Below, in pieces: positions 48,411 to 57,320 of a DNA stretch of 64,000 nt (position 1 is the first letter of the stretch; every line of letters begins with the position of its first letter). This DNA comes from Psychromonas sp. MB-3u-54 (GTDB lineage: Bacteria > Pseudomonadota > Gammaproteobacteria > Enterobacterales > Psychromonadaceae): the NCBI RefSeq assembly GCF_002836415.1, contig NZ_PJBP01000087.1:1-64000 (forward strand), given 5' to 3'. The notes beneath the pieces are model-generated. The model did not search any database. It saw nothing but the letters and a program-made list of their open reading frames with translations, and was not told where the DNA came from. Made by a program: the position numbers and the translations under genes.

Positions 48411-49188
48411 CCTGCTCCAGAAATGCCATAATAGACTGCTGAAGTTGTGCACACTCTGGATCAAATTGACGGGGTGTTAAAGAGGCAGGTACCTTAAGAG
48501 ACTCGGCTGAACTGGGCTTTCCCTGCATAATATAAATCTGATCAGCCAGGCGAATCGCTTCCTGCGGATCATGGGTAATCAACACAACGGTTTTATCTTT
48601 GAGCAATTCCCAAGCCAGATCCTGCAATCGGTAACGTGTTACCGCATCCACTGCAGAAAAGGGTTCATCCATCAATATAACGGGCTTATTCTGCATCAAT
48701 GTTCTGGCCAGCGCGACACGTTGGCGCATACCGCCCGACAGTTTTTGAGGCAAGCAGTCTGCACTATCTAAAAGTCCGACCTTTTCAAGCAATGCCAATG
48801 CAGCTTGTTTTTGAACAGCCGTGATAGTATTACCGAATTTTGCGCTTAAGGTGACGTTATCTAACACCGACAGCCAGGGCATCAACAAGTCCTGCTGCGC
48901 CATATAAGCAATGTTATTTTTTAAATTAAATTGCGGGGGTGTCGTTTTCAGTTCGCCGGACCAACTTGTTTTTTGATCAAGTAAACCTGCCAGATAACGC
49001 AGCAATGAAGTTTTTCCACAACCACTGCGGCCCAAAATACAGGTCCATTGCCCGGCAGGGAAGCTCATATTAAGGCCCTGTAATGTTGCCGTTTTACTGC
49101 CGGTATAACGCAGGTAACCAGCACTGATATCTATTTGCAGCGCTGGAATTTTGGCCGATAAAGCCCGCATGCTAGCGGACATTCGCAT
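48400..49188 (-). CDS. thiZ: ABC transporter ATPase for a thiamine pyrimidine precursor
   Basis: This is a roughly 262-residue ABC ATPase with Walker A LGRSGCGKTSLL, signature LSGGMRQRVALAR, Walker B VILMDEPFSAVD and switch LITHDPQEAIRL, of the SsuB/TauB/ThiZ group. The start is uncertain: ATGs at 49188, 49182 and 49170 are all near the thiD stop at 49172, and none has a clear ribosome site, which suggests coupling to thiD. Confidence 0.9.
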   Translation of the reverse strand: MRMSASMRALSAKIPALQIDISAGYLRYTGSKTATLQGLNMSFPAGQWTCILGRSGCGKTSLLRYLAGLLDQKTSWSGELKTTPPQFNLKNNIAYMAQQDLLMPWLSVLDNVTLSAKFGNTITAVQKQAALALLEKVGLLDSADCLPQKLSGGMRQRVALARTLMQNKPVILMDEPFSAVDAVTRYRLQDLAWELLKDKTVVLITHDPQEAIRLADQIYIMQGKPSSAESLKVPASLTPRQFDPECAQLQQSIMAFLEQDDA

Positions 49189-50023
49189 GCCCGGCAAAAA
49201 AATGGTTTACCGGGCCATGACCCTGTCCAACCTGTAATTGATCAGCATGCGCAATCGCTTGAGAGATATAGTTTTTGCCCAGCTGAACGGCGCGTAATAG
49301 CTCATTCCCTTGCGCCAGATACGAGGCGATTGCTGACGAAAGTGTACAACCTGTACCATGGGTATTAAGCGTATTGATGCGAATTGCACTTAACTGTTCA
49401 ACATGATTAGGGAAGATAAGCAGATCATTGCTGTTTTCATCATCAGTCAAATGCCCCCCTTTAAGCAGCAGCGCATTAAGTTTCAATTTATGGAGCTTGT
49501 CGACCATCTTCTCCATGCCTTGTACATTGGTTGGCACGTCCGAATAGATCAATTCCGCAGCTTCGGGTAAATTAGGAGTGACCAGATCAGCAAGAGGAAG
49601 CAGTTCCGATTTCAGCGTACCGATAGCAGATGCTTTCAGCAATAAGTCTCCGCTGGTTGCAACCATCACCGGATCAACCACTAAAAACGCAGGACGATAC
49701 TGTCTTATTTTTGCCGCCACAAGTTTTATGATGTCACTGTCAGCCAGCATTCCAACCTTGACTGCAACCACATTCAGATCGTCAAAGACCGCATCAAGTT
49801 GCTTTTCTATATGTTCAAGAGGAATAGGGAAAATAGCGGACACCCCAAGGGTGTTTTGGGCGGTAATCGCGGTGATCACTGAACAGGCATAACCGCCCGT
49901 AGCTGAAATGGCTTTAATATCAGCTTGAATACCGGCTCCACCACCACTGTCGGACCCGGCAATAGTGAGTACGATAGGTGTTGATGAATTTTGAGCAGTA
50001 GAAATTGCACTAAGGTTTGACAT
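49172..50023 (-). CDS. thiD: Hydroxymethylpyrimidine (phosphate) kinase
   Basis: The 283-residue ThiD has LTIAGSDSGGGAGIQADIKA, GGYACSVITAITAQNT, VVDPVMVATSGDLLL, LLKGGHL and the ATP loop NTHGTGCTLSSAIASYLAQG. It phosphorylates HMP twice to HMP-PP for ThiE. AGGAG precedes the ATG by five bases. It is the first gene behind the TPP riboswitch, so the entire salvage operon is expected to be repressed by thiamine diphosphate. Confidence 0.95.
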   Translation of the reverse strand: MSNLSAISTAQNSSTPIVLTIAGSDSGGGAGIQADIKAISATGGYACSVITAITAQNTLGVSAIFPIPLEHIEKQLDAVFDDLNVVAVKVGMLADSDIIKLVAAKIRQYRPAFLVVDPVMVATSGDLLLKASAIGTLKSELLPLADLVTPNLPEAAELIYSDVPTNVQGMEKMVDKLHKLKLNALLLKGGHLTDDENSNDLLIFPNHVEQLSAIRINTLNTHGTGCTLSSAIASYLAQGNELLRAVQLGKNYISQAIAHADQLQVGQGHGPVNHFFAGHANVR

Positions 50024-50110
50024 AAAAGCTCCTAGAATGGGTACAGAGGAACTATATCAAGCCAAGTATTTAAGATAGGTGTCGCAGAGAGAATCAAAAA
50101 CAAGACTTAT

Positions 50111-50190
50111 AGTTCCCTACGACAGTATTAACTGAGTCAGGTTCAACGGGTCTCGCACTATGCGCTCTCAGCCTTCTGGCTCCCCGACTA
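50111..50190 (-). promoter_or_regulatory. TPP riboswitch (THI element)
   Basis: Read on the minus strand the region contains the conserved core in order: CGGGGAGCC, GGCTGAGAG, a short variable hairpin, GACCCGTTGAACCTGA, CAGTTAATACTG and CGTAGGGAA. It lies 88 bases upstream of thiD. No strong intrinsic terminator follows before AGGAG-ATG, so translational control by hiding the ribosome site is likely, which is inference. Confidence 0.95.
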
Positions 50191-50727
50191 TATCTGCCGC
50201 AATAGTAACAAGTTTTTTTGAAAGAGCAAGAGCTCCCTTGCGTAAGGTTGCTCATTTTTTTAACAATCGCAACACTCCGCAATAACACCAAAAAACGAAA
50301 CAAGTGTTCAGCCCGGTTGGTTAAAATCATCAACAACGGCACGGTAAATTGTCTTCACCTATTGCGCACGAATCCCCGTCCCTTATGTCAAAAATAGAGG
50401 TCTTTAAAGACCTGGAAAATGATCTTAAATTAATGGATTTAGTATTCGTTAACTATGCCTAACTATGCAGAACAAAATTGGACACAGTCTTCCGATAAAA
50501 AAAGATTAACATTGAGAATTGAGATCAAAGAGGCTTATTTCTACGTACAACAGCAATGCCAGAAATCAACCGACAACGCGCCTTAATGATTGATTTAGCG
50601 ATTTTTTCTTTCCTCGATTGCCCACCTACAACATTTATCACACAGTGATCAATATCAATATAGACATACAAAAATTCTATTATAATGACTCTACCATAGA
50701 ATTTACCTATCCCCCTTAAGGGCAACA
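50191..50727. other. Intergenic region between the thi operon and the truncated LysR gene
   Basis: It presumably contains the minus-strand thi promoter and, near 50613-50727, the leader of the LysR-type gene. That leader is homologous to the leader of the second LysR gene (CTCGATTGCCCACCT at about 50613 matches 60251-60265; CACAGTGATCAATATCAATATAG is shared too). The short frames here are not credible genes. Confidence 0.6.
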
Positions 50728-51306
50728 ATGTTCAAATTAATGCTTCAATTCATCCAGGTAGCAAAAGCCCAAAATGTGACTCAAGCGGCCAACAGTCTCT
50801 GTTTAAGCCAACCCACCTTAAGTCATAACATGAATAAATTAGAGGAAAAACTTGAAACCAAGTTATTTAATAGAAACTCTAAAGGGATCACGCTCACGTC
50901 AAGTGGGGAACTGCTCTATGAGCAAGCTAAAATGATGCAGCACCTTTATGAAAACACCCTCAATAAGATAGAGAAAAATAAGCTCAGGCATCAATACGAA
51001 CTTAAAATAGGCTGCGGTGACGCTTGGTGGCATCTATTTGTTCGCGACTGTGTGCAGAACTTCCAAAATACGTACCCGCACAGCAATATCACCATCGACG
51101 TAGGTGATCATCTGCAGCTAATGAATCTGTTACTCAGCGGAGAGCTCAGTATTTTCGTTGGCCATGAAATATTAGGGCTGGCACAATATGAAGATGTCCT
51201 TTTTTATCCTCTTTTTAGCAGCCGTGAAGAAGTTTATGTAAGAAAGGATCATCCTCTGCTCGGACTCATCTGCAGCAATGAGAGGATTGCCCTCATTGCT
51301 GCCTAA
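50728..51306 (+). pseudogene. Truncated LysR-type regulator, paralogue of the gene at 59180-60103
   Basis: The 192-residue frame matches the intact paralogue closely up to HPLLGLICSNE, then runs into nine unrelated residues and a stop three bases before the convergent GH31 gene. The winged helix-turn-helix (VTQAANSLCLSQPTLSHNMNKL) and part of effector subdomain I are intact; about 115 C-terminal residues are missing. AAGGG five bases before the ATG is conserved, so a DNA-binding fragment could still be made. More likely it is a remnant from a duplication whose end was lost at the GH31 junction. Confidence 0.8.
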
Positions 51307-51308
51307 TA

Positions 51309-53708
51309 TTAAGGAAACATCAATTCTAGCAGCGCGTCCAGCAGTGCCTTATCTATTTCCATGCTTTGTAGTTGCAGCACTTTATTGGTTGTATGTCTTG
51401 TTCCTGTACACACTTGATAAAGCCGCTCTTTCAAATTGAAATCAATTTGCGCAACATCCAACAAGTGATACAGCTTTTGCGCCTGATTGTCGTTGTCCGA
51501 TATCCAATCATTACCAGTAAGAGTGATGAGCAGTTCTGTATGGCTATGATGCTGCCCGATATCCACACTGAGCGTCTGAGTGGTTTCATCATAAGCGCAA
51601 TGGTAGGATATTCGCTCGCCATTGCGCGTGACACCTATTTTAGCCACATTTTGGTATCCCCGGAAAAGTACTCTGATTGAACGCAATTTTGGCACCAGCG
51701 TAGCATCTCCACTTACGGGTGAAATCTTGAACGTCACATTCTCTCTCCATAGCAGTTCCATTTGGGTTTCTGCATATTGCCCATTCTGATAGCCCATGCT
51801 TTCACCGTCATCTTCGTACATGTCGAAAACATTATCCTTTCCGGGGAAGACTAATATATCTAACGCATCTGGCGTGCCAACCTGATTTTTTTGGGGCTGA
51901 TGCTCCGCCATAGGAATAATAGCACCGGCTTTGGCCAGTACCGGTTGACGCGATAAGTCACGCGATAAAAGGATTTTTTTATCTCCGTGATAGACTGTGC
52001 CGTCAAAAAAATCTATCCAAATCCCTTCTGGAAGCCAGGCATTGACACTCGCCAGTCCTATTTGCGGATCTATTTTACTGGTAATTGGGCATACCATCAG
52101 TTCGCTGCCGAAGAAATACTGATTCGGTACCTGATACGCCTGTTCATCATACGGATAGTGATAATAAATCGGCTGTATGAAGGGTGTTAATTTAGCATGG
52201 TTCTGCCAGTTCATGGTGTAAATATAAGGCACCAACTGATGACGTAGGCGCAGGTGGGCTTTCATCGTTTCACAAGCATCTGTACTGTAACGCCACGGTT
52301 CCTTACCATTAAAAATACTGCAGGAGCTGTGTAATCTCAGGATGGGGCTGAAGGTGCCAAACTGCAGCCATCTCGCGCTCAGTTCATCATCTTTGGCACC
52401 CATGAAATGACCGCCAATATCGTGACTCCACCAGCCATAACCGATATTCGATGCGGTTGAGGTAAAATAGGGCTGGAAGGCATAGGAATCCCAGCTGATA
52501 CAGGTATCCCCCGAAAACCCAATCGGATAGCGATGGCTACCTACACCTGCGTAGCGGGAAAAGGTTAAGGGCCGTTTGCCATCTCGAGCCAGATCTAGAG
52601 AGTGATAGTGATTAAGCATCCATAAGGGATCCAGTCCCTCGGTCTGAGTGGTGCTACCCTGTTGCCAGTCCAACCACCAGAAATTAACCCCATCTTGCTC
52701 CTGCGGGTGGTGCAGATGGGTGAAATAGGCTTCCAGAAACTTTTTGTCTGTAAAATCGAAGGGGATGGGATCCTGACAGGAGGGATCCAGACCCAATGCC
52801 TGTGCCATCTGCGGATACATTTCTTCATGTGCTTGTACGCCATCAGCAGGATGGAGATTCAAAGTAACCCAAAGATTCTTGTCATGCAGCCAGTTCATAA
52901 ACTTTGCCGGCTCGGGGAAAAGTTCTTTATTCCAGGTATAACCGGTCCAGCCACTACCATATTGACTATCGATATCCACAAGGTGCCAGTCCATATCTAT
53001 AACACAGACGGAGAAGGGAATATCTTCATATTCAAAGCGATTGATAAGGCTCGTCAGTTCTCTCTCGTCATACGGCCAGTAACGGCTCCACCAGTTTCCT
53101 AGTACTTGTCGAGGTAGCAATGGCGTCGTTCCCGTCAGGCGATAAAAATCGCGGATGCCGGCCAGGTACTCCCGCCCATAGCCAAAGAAGTAAAGATCAA
53201 TTATATCGGCTTTTCTCGATTCAACCCCGCCATCTTCAGTCAGTAGCAATGAGCCTGAATCGTCAATCAAAGAGAACCCCTTTTTAGATAGTACTCCTTC
53301 ATCTAGTGCTACGGCGCCATCGGCCTCGTCAAGGGTGCGATAGGTACCCTTTAAACTGTCGGGCTGCTCTCCAAAATACCAACGACTCTGGTAGGCACTA
53401 AAATTGCCTTTTAAGTCGATATACAGGGAACTTCCCTTGAATTTCCCCTTCTGATAATACAGATGCAAATGTTCTGTAATGATCTGCAGCTGGCTCTCAT
53501 CTTCCACTACTCGATACTCAGGCACCACAAACTGACGGTTCCAGACAGCTTGGGTGGGCCGGTCTTCAAAAATACTGTCCTCGGCGTATTCCATGCGGAT
53601 CAGTTTGCTGGTCAGCAACGTAAAACGATATTGATCCCCCTGAATTACAGCGGTAGTAGCTGCCTTTCCCGATGTGATTACTTGAAATCGCTTATCTAAC
53701 ATAGCCAT
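51309..53708 (-). CDS. GH31 family glycosidase (alpha-glucosidase-like)
   Basis: The 799-residue protein has an N-terminal beta-sandwich (galactose-mutarotase-like), a barrel starting near PLLPRQVLGNWWSRYWPYDE, the nucleophile region NFWWLDWQQG near residue 345, the acid region GFSGDTCISWDSY near 410, YGWWSHDIGGHF, and a C-terminal DUF5110-like sandwich. The WWLDWQQG form differs from the WxDMNE of classical alpha-glucosidases and marks a distinct GH31 subgroup. No signal peptide, so it acts on imported oligosaccharides. AGAGGAT lies seven bases before the ATG. It is divergent from the GH13 gene. Confidence 0.87.
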   Translation of the reverse strand: MAMLDKRFQVITSGKAATTAVIQGDQYRFTLLTSKLIRMEYAEDSIFEDRPTQAVWNRQFVVPEYRVVEDESQLQIITEHLHLYYQKGKFKGSSLYIDLKGNFSAYQSRWYFGEQPDSLKGTYRTLDEADGAVALDEGVLSKKGFSLIDDSGSLLLTEDGGVESRKADIIDLYFFGYGREYLAGIRDFYRLTGTTPLLPRQVLGNWWSRYWPYDERELTSLINRFEYEDIPFSVCVIDMDWHLVDIDSQYGSGWTGYTWNKELFPEPAKFMNWLHDKNLWVTLNLHPADGVQAHEEMYPQMAQALGLDPSCQDPIPFDFTDKKFLEAYFTHLHHPQEQDGVNFWWLDWQQGSTTQTEGLDPLWMLNHYHSLDLARDGKRPLTFSRYAGVGSHRYPIGFSGDTCISWDSYAFQPYFTSTASNIGYGWWSHDIGGHFMGAKDDELSARWLQFGTFSPILRLHSSCSIFNGKEPWRYSTDACETMKAHLRLRHQLVPYIYTMNWQNHAKLTPFIQPIYYHYPYDEQAYQVPNQYFFGSELMVCPITSKIDPQIGLASVNAWLPEGIWIDFFDGTVYHGDKKILLSRDLSRQPVLAKAGAIIPMAEHQPQKNQVGTPDALDILVFPGKDNVFDMYEDDGESMGYQNGQYAETQMELLWRENVTFKISPVSGDATLVPKLRSIRVLFRGYQNVAKIGVTRNGERISYHCAYDETTQTLSVDIGQHHSHTELLITLTGNDWISDNDNQAQKLYHLLDVAQIDFNLKERLYQVCTGTRHTTNKVLQLQSMEIDKALLDALLELMFP

Positions 53709-54328
53709 AAAAATATCCTCTTAAAAGTTTTTTAATATCAATTGGGTACAAGTCTATCTATATGACTGCTCAGTCCTTGTCTCTCCATAGCGCCAGCGCT
53801 AAATTCTTAGCTAAATAAATTAGATAAAATAAGCATGGCTATGCCGCTTAATTTATCCAGTAGGCGAGCGGCATAATGGTACCTTGATAAACCAAGCATA
53901 AAGGATTCACTGGTGATGCTGAAATGCTCTTCTTTAGCGATGACCATAGGTTTCACCTATACCAATAACAAGAAAGGTGATCACGCGCAAAATTATCCAA
54001 GTATTGCTGTAGGTAGACATTTTAAAAATTGTGATAGGGATGGGAAACTATGTTTTGACGACAGAGAATTGGGATAAGTTACAACTTTCCACTTGAATAA
54101 AGTTTCTCAGTCCAATGAATATACTTTTTGTGGTTTAGGTCACGGTTTTTAATAATCTTGAAACGAATGATGGGTGAAAAACTCTATCGAGGATCACCTT
54201 TCCGCTGAGGAATATGCATTTTTTCTATGAAAATACCGAGTAAAGAGCATTTCAGTCTATATTGGATACTGCCTATGATGGTGCCTATTCAAAAGAAATA
54301 CACACGGTGATTTTCAAGGACAATAGCG
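53709..54328. other. Divergent regulatory region between the GH31 and GH13 genes
   Basis: This 620-base gene-free region is unusually long. It should hold promoters for the GH31 gene (minus) and the GH13-glk-GH13 genes (plus). A loosely palindromic stretch around 53840-53885 (AGCATGGCTATGCCGCTTAA then GAGCGGCATAATGG) could be an operator. I found no definite CRP or LysR box by eye. Confidence 0.4.
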
Positions 54329-56017
54329 ATGACAATTGATGTAAAAAAGAGCGATGCTGGCATAATACAGACATTAGATAAAAAATGGTGGCATGATGCC
54401 GTCATATATCAGATCTACCCACGCAGCTTTATGGATGCGAATAATGATGGTATGGGTGATCTGGCCGGGATTATCAGTAAACTTGATTACCTTAAGGAAT
54501 TGGGGATTAATGTTATCTGGTTGTCTCCGGTATTCAAATCACCGATGGATGATAACGGTTATGATATTTCCGACTATCAAGATATCGCTTCTGAGTTTGG
54601 CTCTCTGGAGGAGGTGGACAAGCTGATTGCTGAAGCGGCTAAGCGTGATATTCGTATTATTATGGATCTGGTGATCAATCACAGCAGTGACGAGCATCCC
54701 TGGTTTATTGAGTCAAGAAAATCTAAGGATAGCCCTTACCGCGATTATTATATCTGGCGAAAGCCTCAATCCGACGGTTTACCACCGAACGATTTTCACT
54801 CCTATTTTGGTGGCAGTGGCTGGGAATTTGATGAGGCGACTGGTGAATACTATTTCCATCAGTTTTCTAAAAAACAGCCGGATCTGAACTGGGAGAATCC
54901 CAAGGTACAGGAGGAAGTGCACAGAATGATGAACTGGTGGCTGGATCGCGGTATCAGCGGCTTCCGTATGGATGTAATCGATCTGATAGGTAAGGACGTG
55001 GATAAGCAGATCATGACCAACGGACCACATCTGCATACTCTATTACAGGAGATGAATAAAGCAACTTTTGTTGGTCGCGATCTACTGACCGTCGGTGAAG
55101 CCTGGAGCGCCACCCCGGAAATTGCTAAGTTGTATTCCGATCCAACTCGCGATGAACTCTCTATGGTATTTCAGTTTGAGCATATCACCATCACCTTTGA
55201 TCCCGAGCAAGGTAAATGGAAACCTCGACCGTTTGATCTAGTGGAGTTCAAGCAGGTAATCAGCAAATGGCAAACTGAACTTGGTGATTGTGGTTGGAAC
55301 TCCCTGTTCTGGAATAACCATGATCTACCGCGAGCGGTTTCAAAATATGGCGATCCGGGGCGCTACCGCGTGCAGTCGGCCAAGATGTTAGCGACCGCGA
55401 TGCATTTCCTCAAGGGCACACCTTATATCTATCAGGGAGAAGAGATAGGAATGACCAATGTGCAGTTCGATGCCATTGAGGATTATCAGGACATTGAAAC
55501 CCTGAATCTTTACCAGGAGCGCACTGCAGCAGGAGTCTCACATGAGGCAATGATGCAGGGGATCTATGAAAATGGTCGTGACAATGCGCGCACGCCGATG
55601 CAGTGGAATAACACGCTTAACGCAGGCTTTAGTGAGGGCCATCCTTGGCTTAAGCTTAATCCTAATTATCCTGAAATTAATGTCGAGTCTGCATTGGATG
55701 ATCCTAATTCCATTTTTTACCACTACCAGAAATTGATCCAACTGCGCAAAAATCACCAAGTGATAGTCTATGGTGATTATCAACCATTATTTGCAGAACA
55801 TGAAAAGGTATTTGCCTACCAGCGCCAGCTGGGTAATAAGCGTGTAGTGGTAATCAACAACTTCAGTGCTGAGCCGCTGGAGCTGACCTTGCCGATATCG
55901 TTACAGGGATTAAAAGGGCAATGTCTGATTAGCAACTACGCGGCGCGTAAGCAGTTAAGCGAGTCACTCACGCTTGCACCTTATGAGTCTTTTGCGTTGC
56001 TCATTAAGCAGTGTTAA
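54329..56017 (+). CDS. GH13_31 alpha-glucosidase, predicted alpha-1,6 specific (oligo-1,6-glucosidase / dextran glucosidase type)
   Basis: The 562-residue protein has all four GH13 regions: [26 protein letters not shown] (nucleophile Asp), LLTVGEAWS (acid/base Glu) and FWNNHDLPR. In this subfamily the residue after the nucleophile separates linkage types: Val is found in oligo-1,6-glucosidases and dextran glucosidase, Ala or Thr in enzymes that cut alpha-1,4 bonds. Here it is Val, and the following IDLIGK resembles dextran glucosidase DexB. No signal peptide. AAGGA about ten bases before the ATG. The frame ends 35 bases before the glk start. Confidence 0.9.
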   Translation: MTIDVKKSDAGIIQTLDKKWWHDAVIYQIYPRSFMDANNDGMGDLAGIISKLDYLKELGINVIWLSPVFKSPMDDNGYDISDYQDIASEFGSLEEVDKLIAEAAKRDIRIIMDLVINHSSDEHPWFIESRKSKDSPYRDYYIWRKPQSDGLPPNDFHSYFGGSGWEFDEATGEYYFHQFSKKQPDLNWENPKVQEEVHRMMNWWLDRGISGFRMDVIDLIGKDVDKQIMTNGPHLHTLLQEMNKATFVGRDLLTVGEAWSATPEIAKLYSDPTRDELSMVFQFEHITITFDPEQGKWKPRPFDLVEFKQVISKWQTELGDCGWNSLFWNNHDLPRAVSKYGDPGRYRVQSAKMLATAMHFLKGTPYIYQGEEIGMTNVQFDAIEDYQDIETLNLYQERTAAGVSHEAMMQGIYENGRDNARTPMQWNNTLNAGFSEGHPWLKLNPNYPEINVESALDDPNSIFYHYQKLIQLRKNHQVIVYGDYQPLFAEHEKVFAYQRQLGNKRVVVINNFSAEPLELTLPISLQGLKGQCLISNYAARKQLSESLTLAPYESFALLIKQC

Positions 56018-56052
56018 ACGCGCCCGGATATATGAGTCAAAAGGAAAATAAG

Positions 56053-57018
56053 ATGAAAAATTATAGTTTAGTCGGCGATGTGGGCGGCACTAATGCACGT
56101 CTGGCATTATGTGATCTGGAAACGGGCAGCATTTCTCACTCTCTGACCTATTCAGGTTTAGATTATCCCTCGCTGGAGGCTGTGGTTCGAGTCTATCTGC
56201 ATGAACAGTCGCTCAGTGTTGAGCTGGCCTGCATTGCCATCGCCTGTCCCATTGGGGGGGATCAAGTCTCGATGACTAACCATAGCTGGGCATTTTCAAT
56301 CAAACAAATGCAGAAAAATCTGGGTCTAAAACAGCTCACTATTATTAATGACTTTACGGCGGTATCGATGGCGATACCGGTGCTTGGTGTTGATGATAAG
56401 GTACAGCTGGGAGGCGGTGCTGCGCAGCCATACAAACCGATCGCTGTCTGCGGGGCAGGCACGGGGCTCGGTGTCGCGCATCTGGTGCAGTCCGGCGATC
56501 GCTGGTTAAGCTTAGCGGGCGAAGGAGGGCATGTGGACATGGCGAGCTGTACTGAGCAAGAGGATGCGCTGATTCAGCAACTGCGCCACGAGCTCGGCCA
56601 TGTTTCAGCAGAAAGGCTGCTCTCCGGACCGGGACTGGTGAATATCTATAAGGGTTTAGTGACCTCCGATCATCGGAAGCCTGAAATATTAACACCTAAG
56701 CAGATTTCAGATCGCGGGCTTTCTGGAGAGTGCCATGATTGCCATCGAGCATTGAGTCTTTTTTGCATCTTAATGGGACGCTTTGCCGGTAATCTGGCAC
56801 TCAATCTTGGTGCTTTTGGCGGTGTTTATATTGCCGGCGGCTTAGTGCCTCGCTTCCTTGATTTTTTCAACGCTTCAGGCTTTCGCTCAGCCTTTGCAGA
56901 GAAGGGGCGTTTTAAAGAATACCTGCAGGAAATTCCTGTTTACGTCATCACCCATTCGCAGCCGGGCTTGCTGGGCGCGGGTGCCTATCTGCGGCAGTCT
57001 TTGGGAATAAGCCTTTGA
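56053..57018 (+). CDS. glk: Glucokinase
   Basis: Starting at the ATG at 56053 (AAGGA eight bases upstream) the product is 321 residues, the same length as E. coli Glk, and closely similar throughout: [73 protein letters not shown] and [17 protein letters not shown]. It phosphorylates glucose with ATP. In this cluster it handles the free glucose released by the glucosidases after ABC (non-phosphorylating) import. The longer frame from 56011 overlaps the GH13 gene and has no ribosome site. Confidence 0.96.
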   Translation: MKNYSLVGDVGGTNARLALCDLETGSISHSLTYSGLDYPSLEAVVRVYLHEQSLSVELACIAIACPIGGDQVSMTNHSWAFSIKQMQKNLGLKQLTIINDFTAVSMAIPVLGVDDKVQLGGGAAQPYKPIAVCGAGTGLGVAHLVQSGDRWLSLAGEGGHVDMASCTEQEDALIQQLRHELGHVSAERLLSGPGLVNIYKGLVTSDHRKPEILTPKQISDRGLSGECHDCHRALSLFCILMGRFAGNLALNLGAFGGVYIAGGLVPRFLDFFNASGFRSAFAEKGRFKEYLQEIPVYVITHSQPGLLGAGAYLRQSLGISL

Positions 57019-57146
57019 CAGACGGTTTAAATAGATCAAAAAGTATTTCATTATCAACGGCGATTTTTATGACGCGCTTATCTGCGTATGCCCGCGCAAG
57101 AACATAACGGATCAGTCTGGATCTGTTCTTTGCGCAGTTTAAGTAA

Positions 57147-57305
57147 TACCAATCCGCATAAGTAAATGGTCTAAAATTGCGAAGGAAAAAATAATGATAG
57201 CAAGACGTTTGATTGAGCAATAGCTGGCTATTGAGATTGAAAACAACGAAGCTAGCGTTAATTTTAACAAGTAAGACAGGTCAGATATTTATGCGGATTG
57301 GTATA
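57147..57305. mobile_element. MITE-like element between glk and the second GH13 gene
   Basis: The ends are 15-base inverted repeats, ATACCAATCCGCATA at the left and TATGCGGATTGGTAT at the right, enclosing about 130 bases. The interior contains a broken frame with residues IARRLIEQ-stop-LAIEIENNEASVNFNK-stop, which looks like decayed transposase-type coding sequence. It is inserted 15 bases before the next gene. Just upstream, 57093-57136 can form a long imperfect hairpin (GCGCAAGAACA...TGTTCTTTGCGC), possibly the glk terminator. Confidence 0.65.
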
Positions 57306-57320
57306 ATAGGATTATAACCC

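Noticed and set aside
50094-50342. 82-codon minus-strand frame
   Set aside because: It lies over the TPP riboswitch, whose conserved RNA core fully explains the sequence.
56948-57220. 90-codon minus-strand frame downstream of glk
   Set aside because: Overlaps glk antisense and the MITE-like element; no ribosome site.
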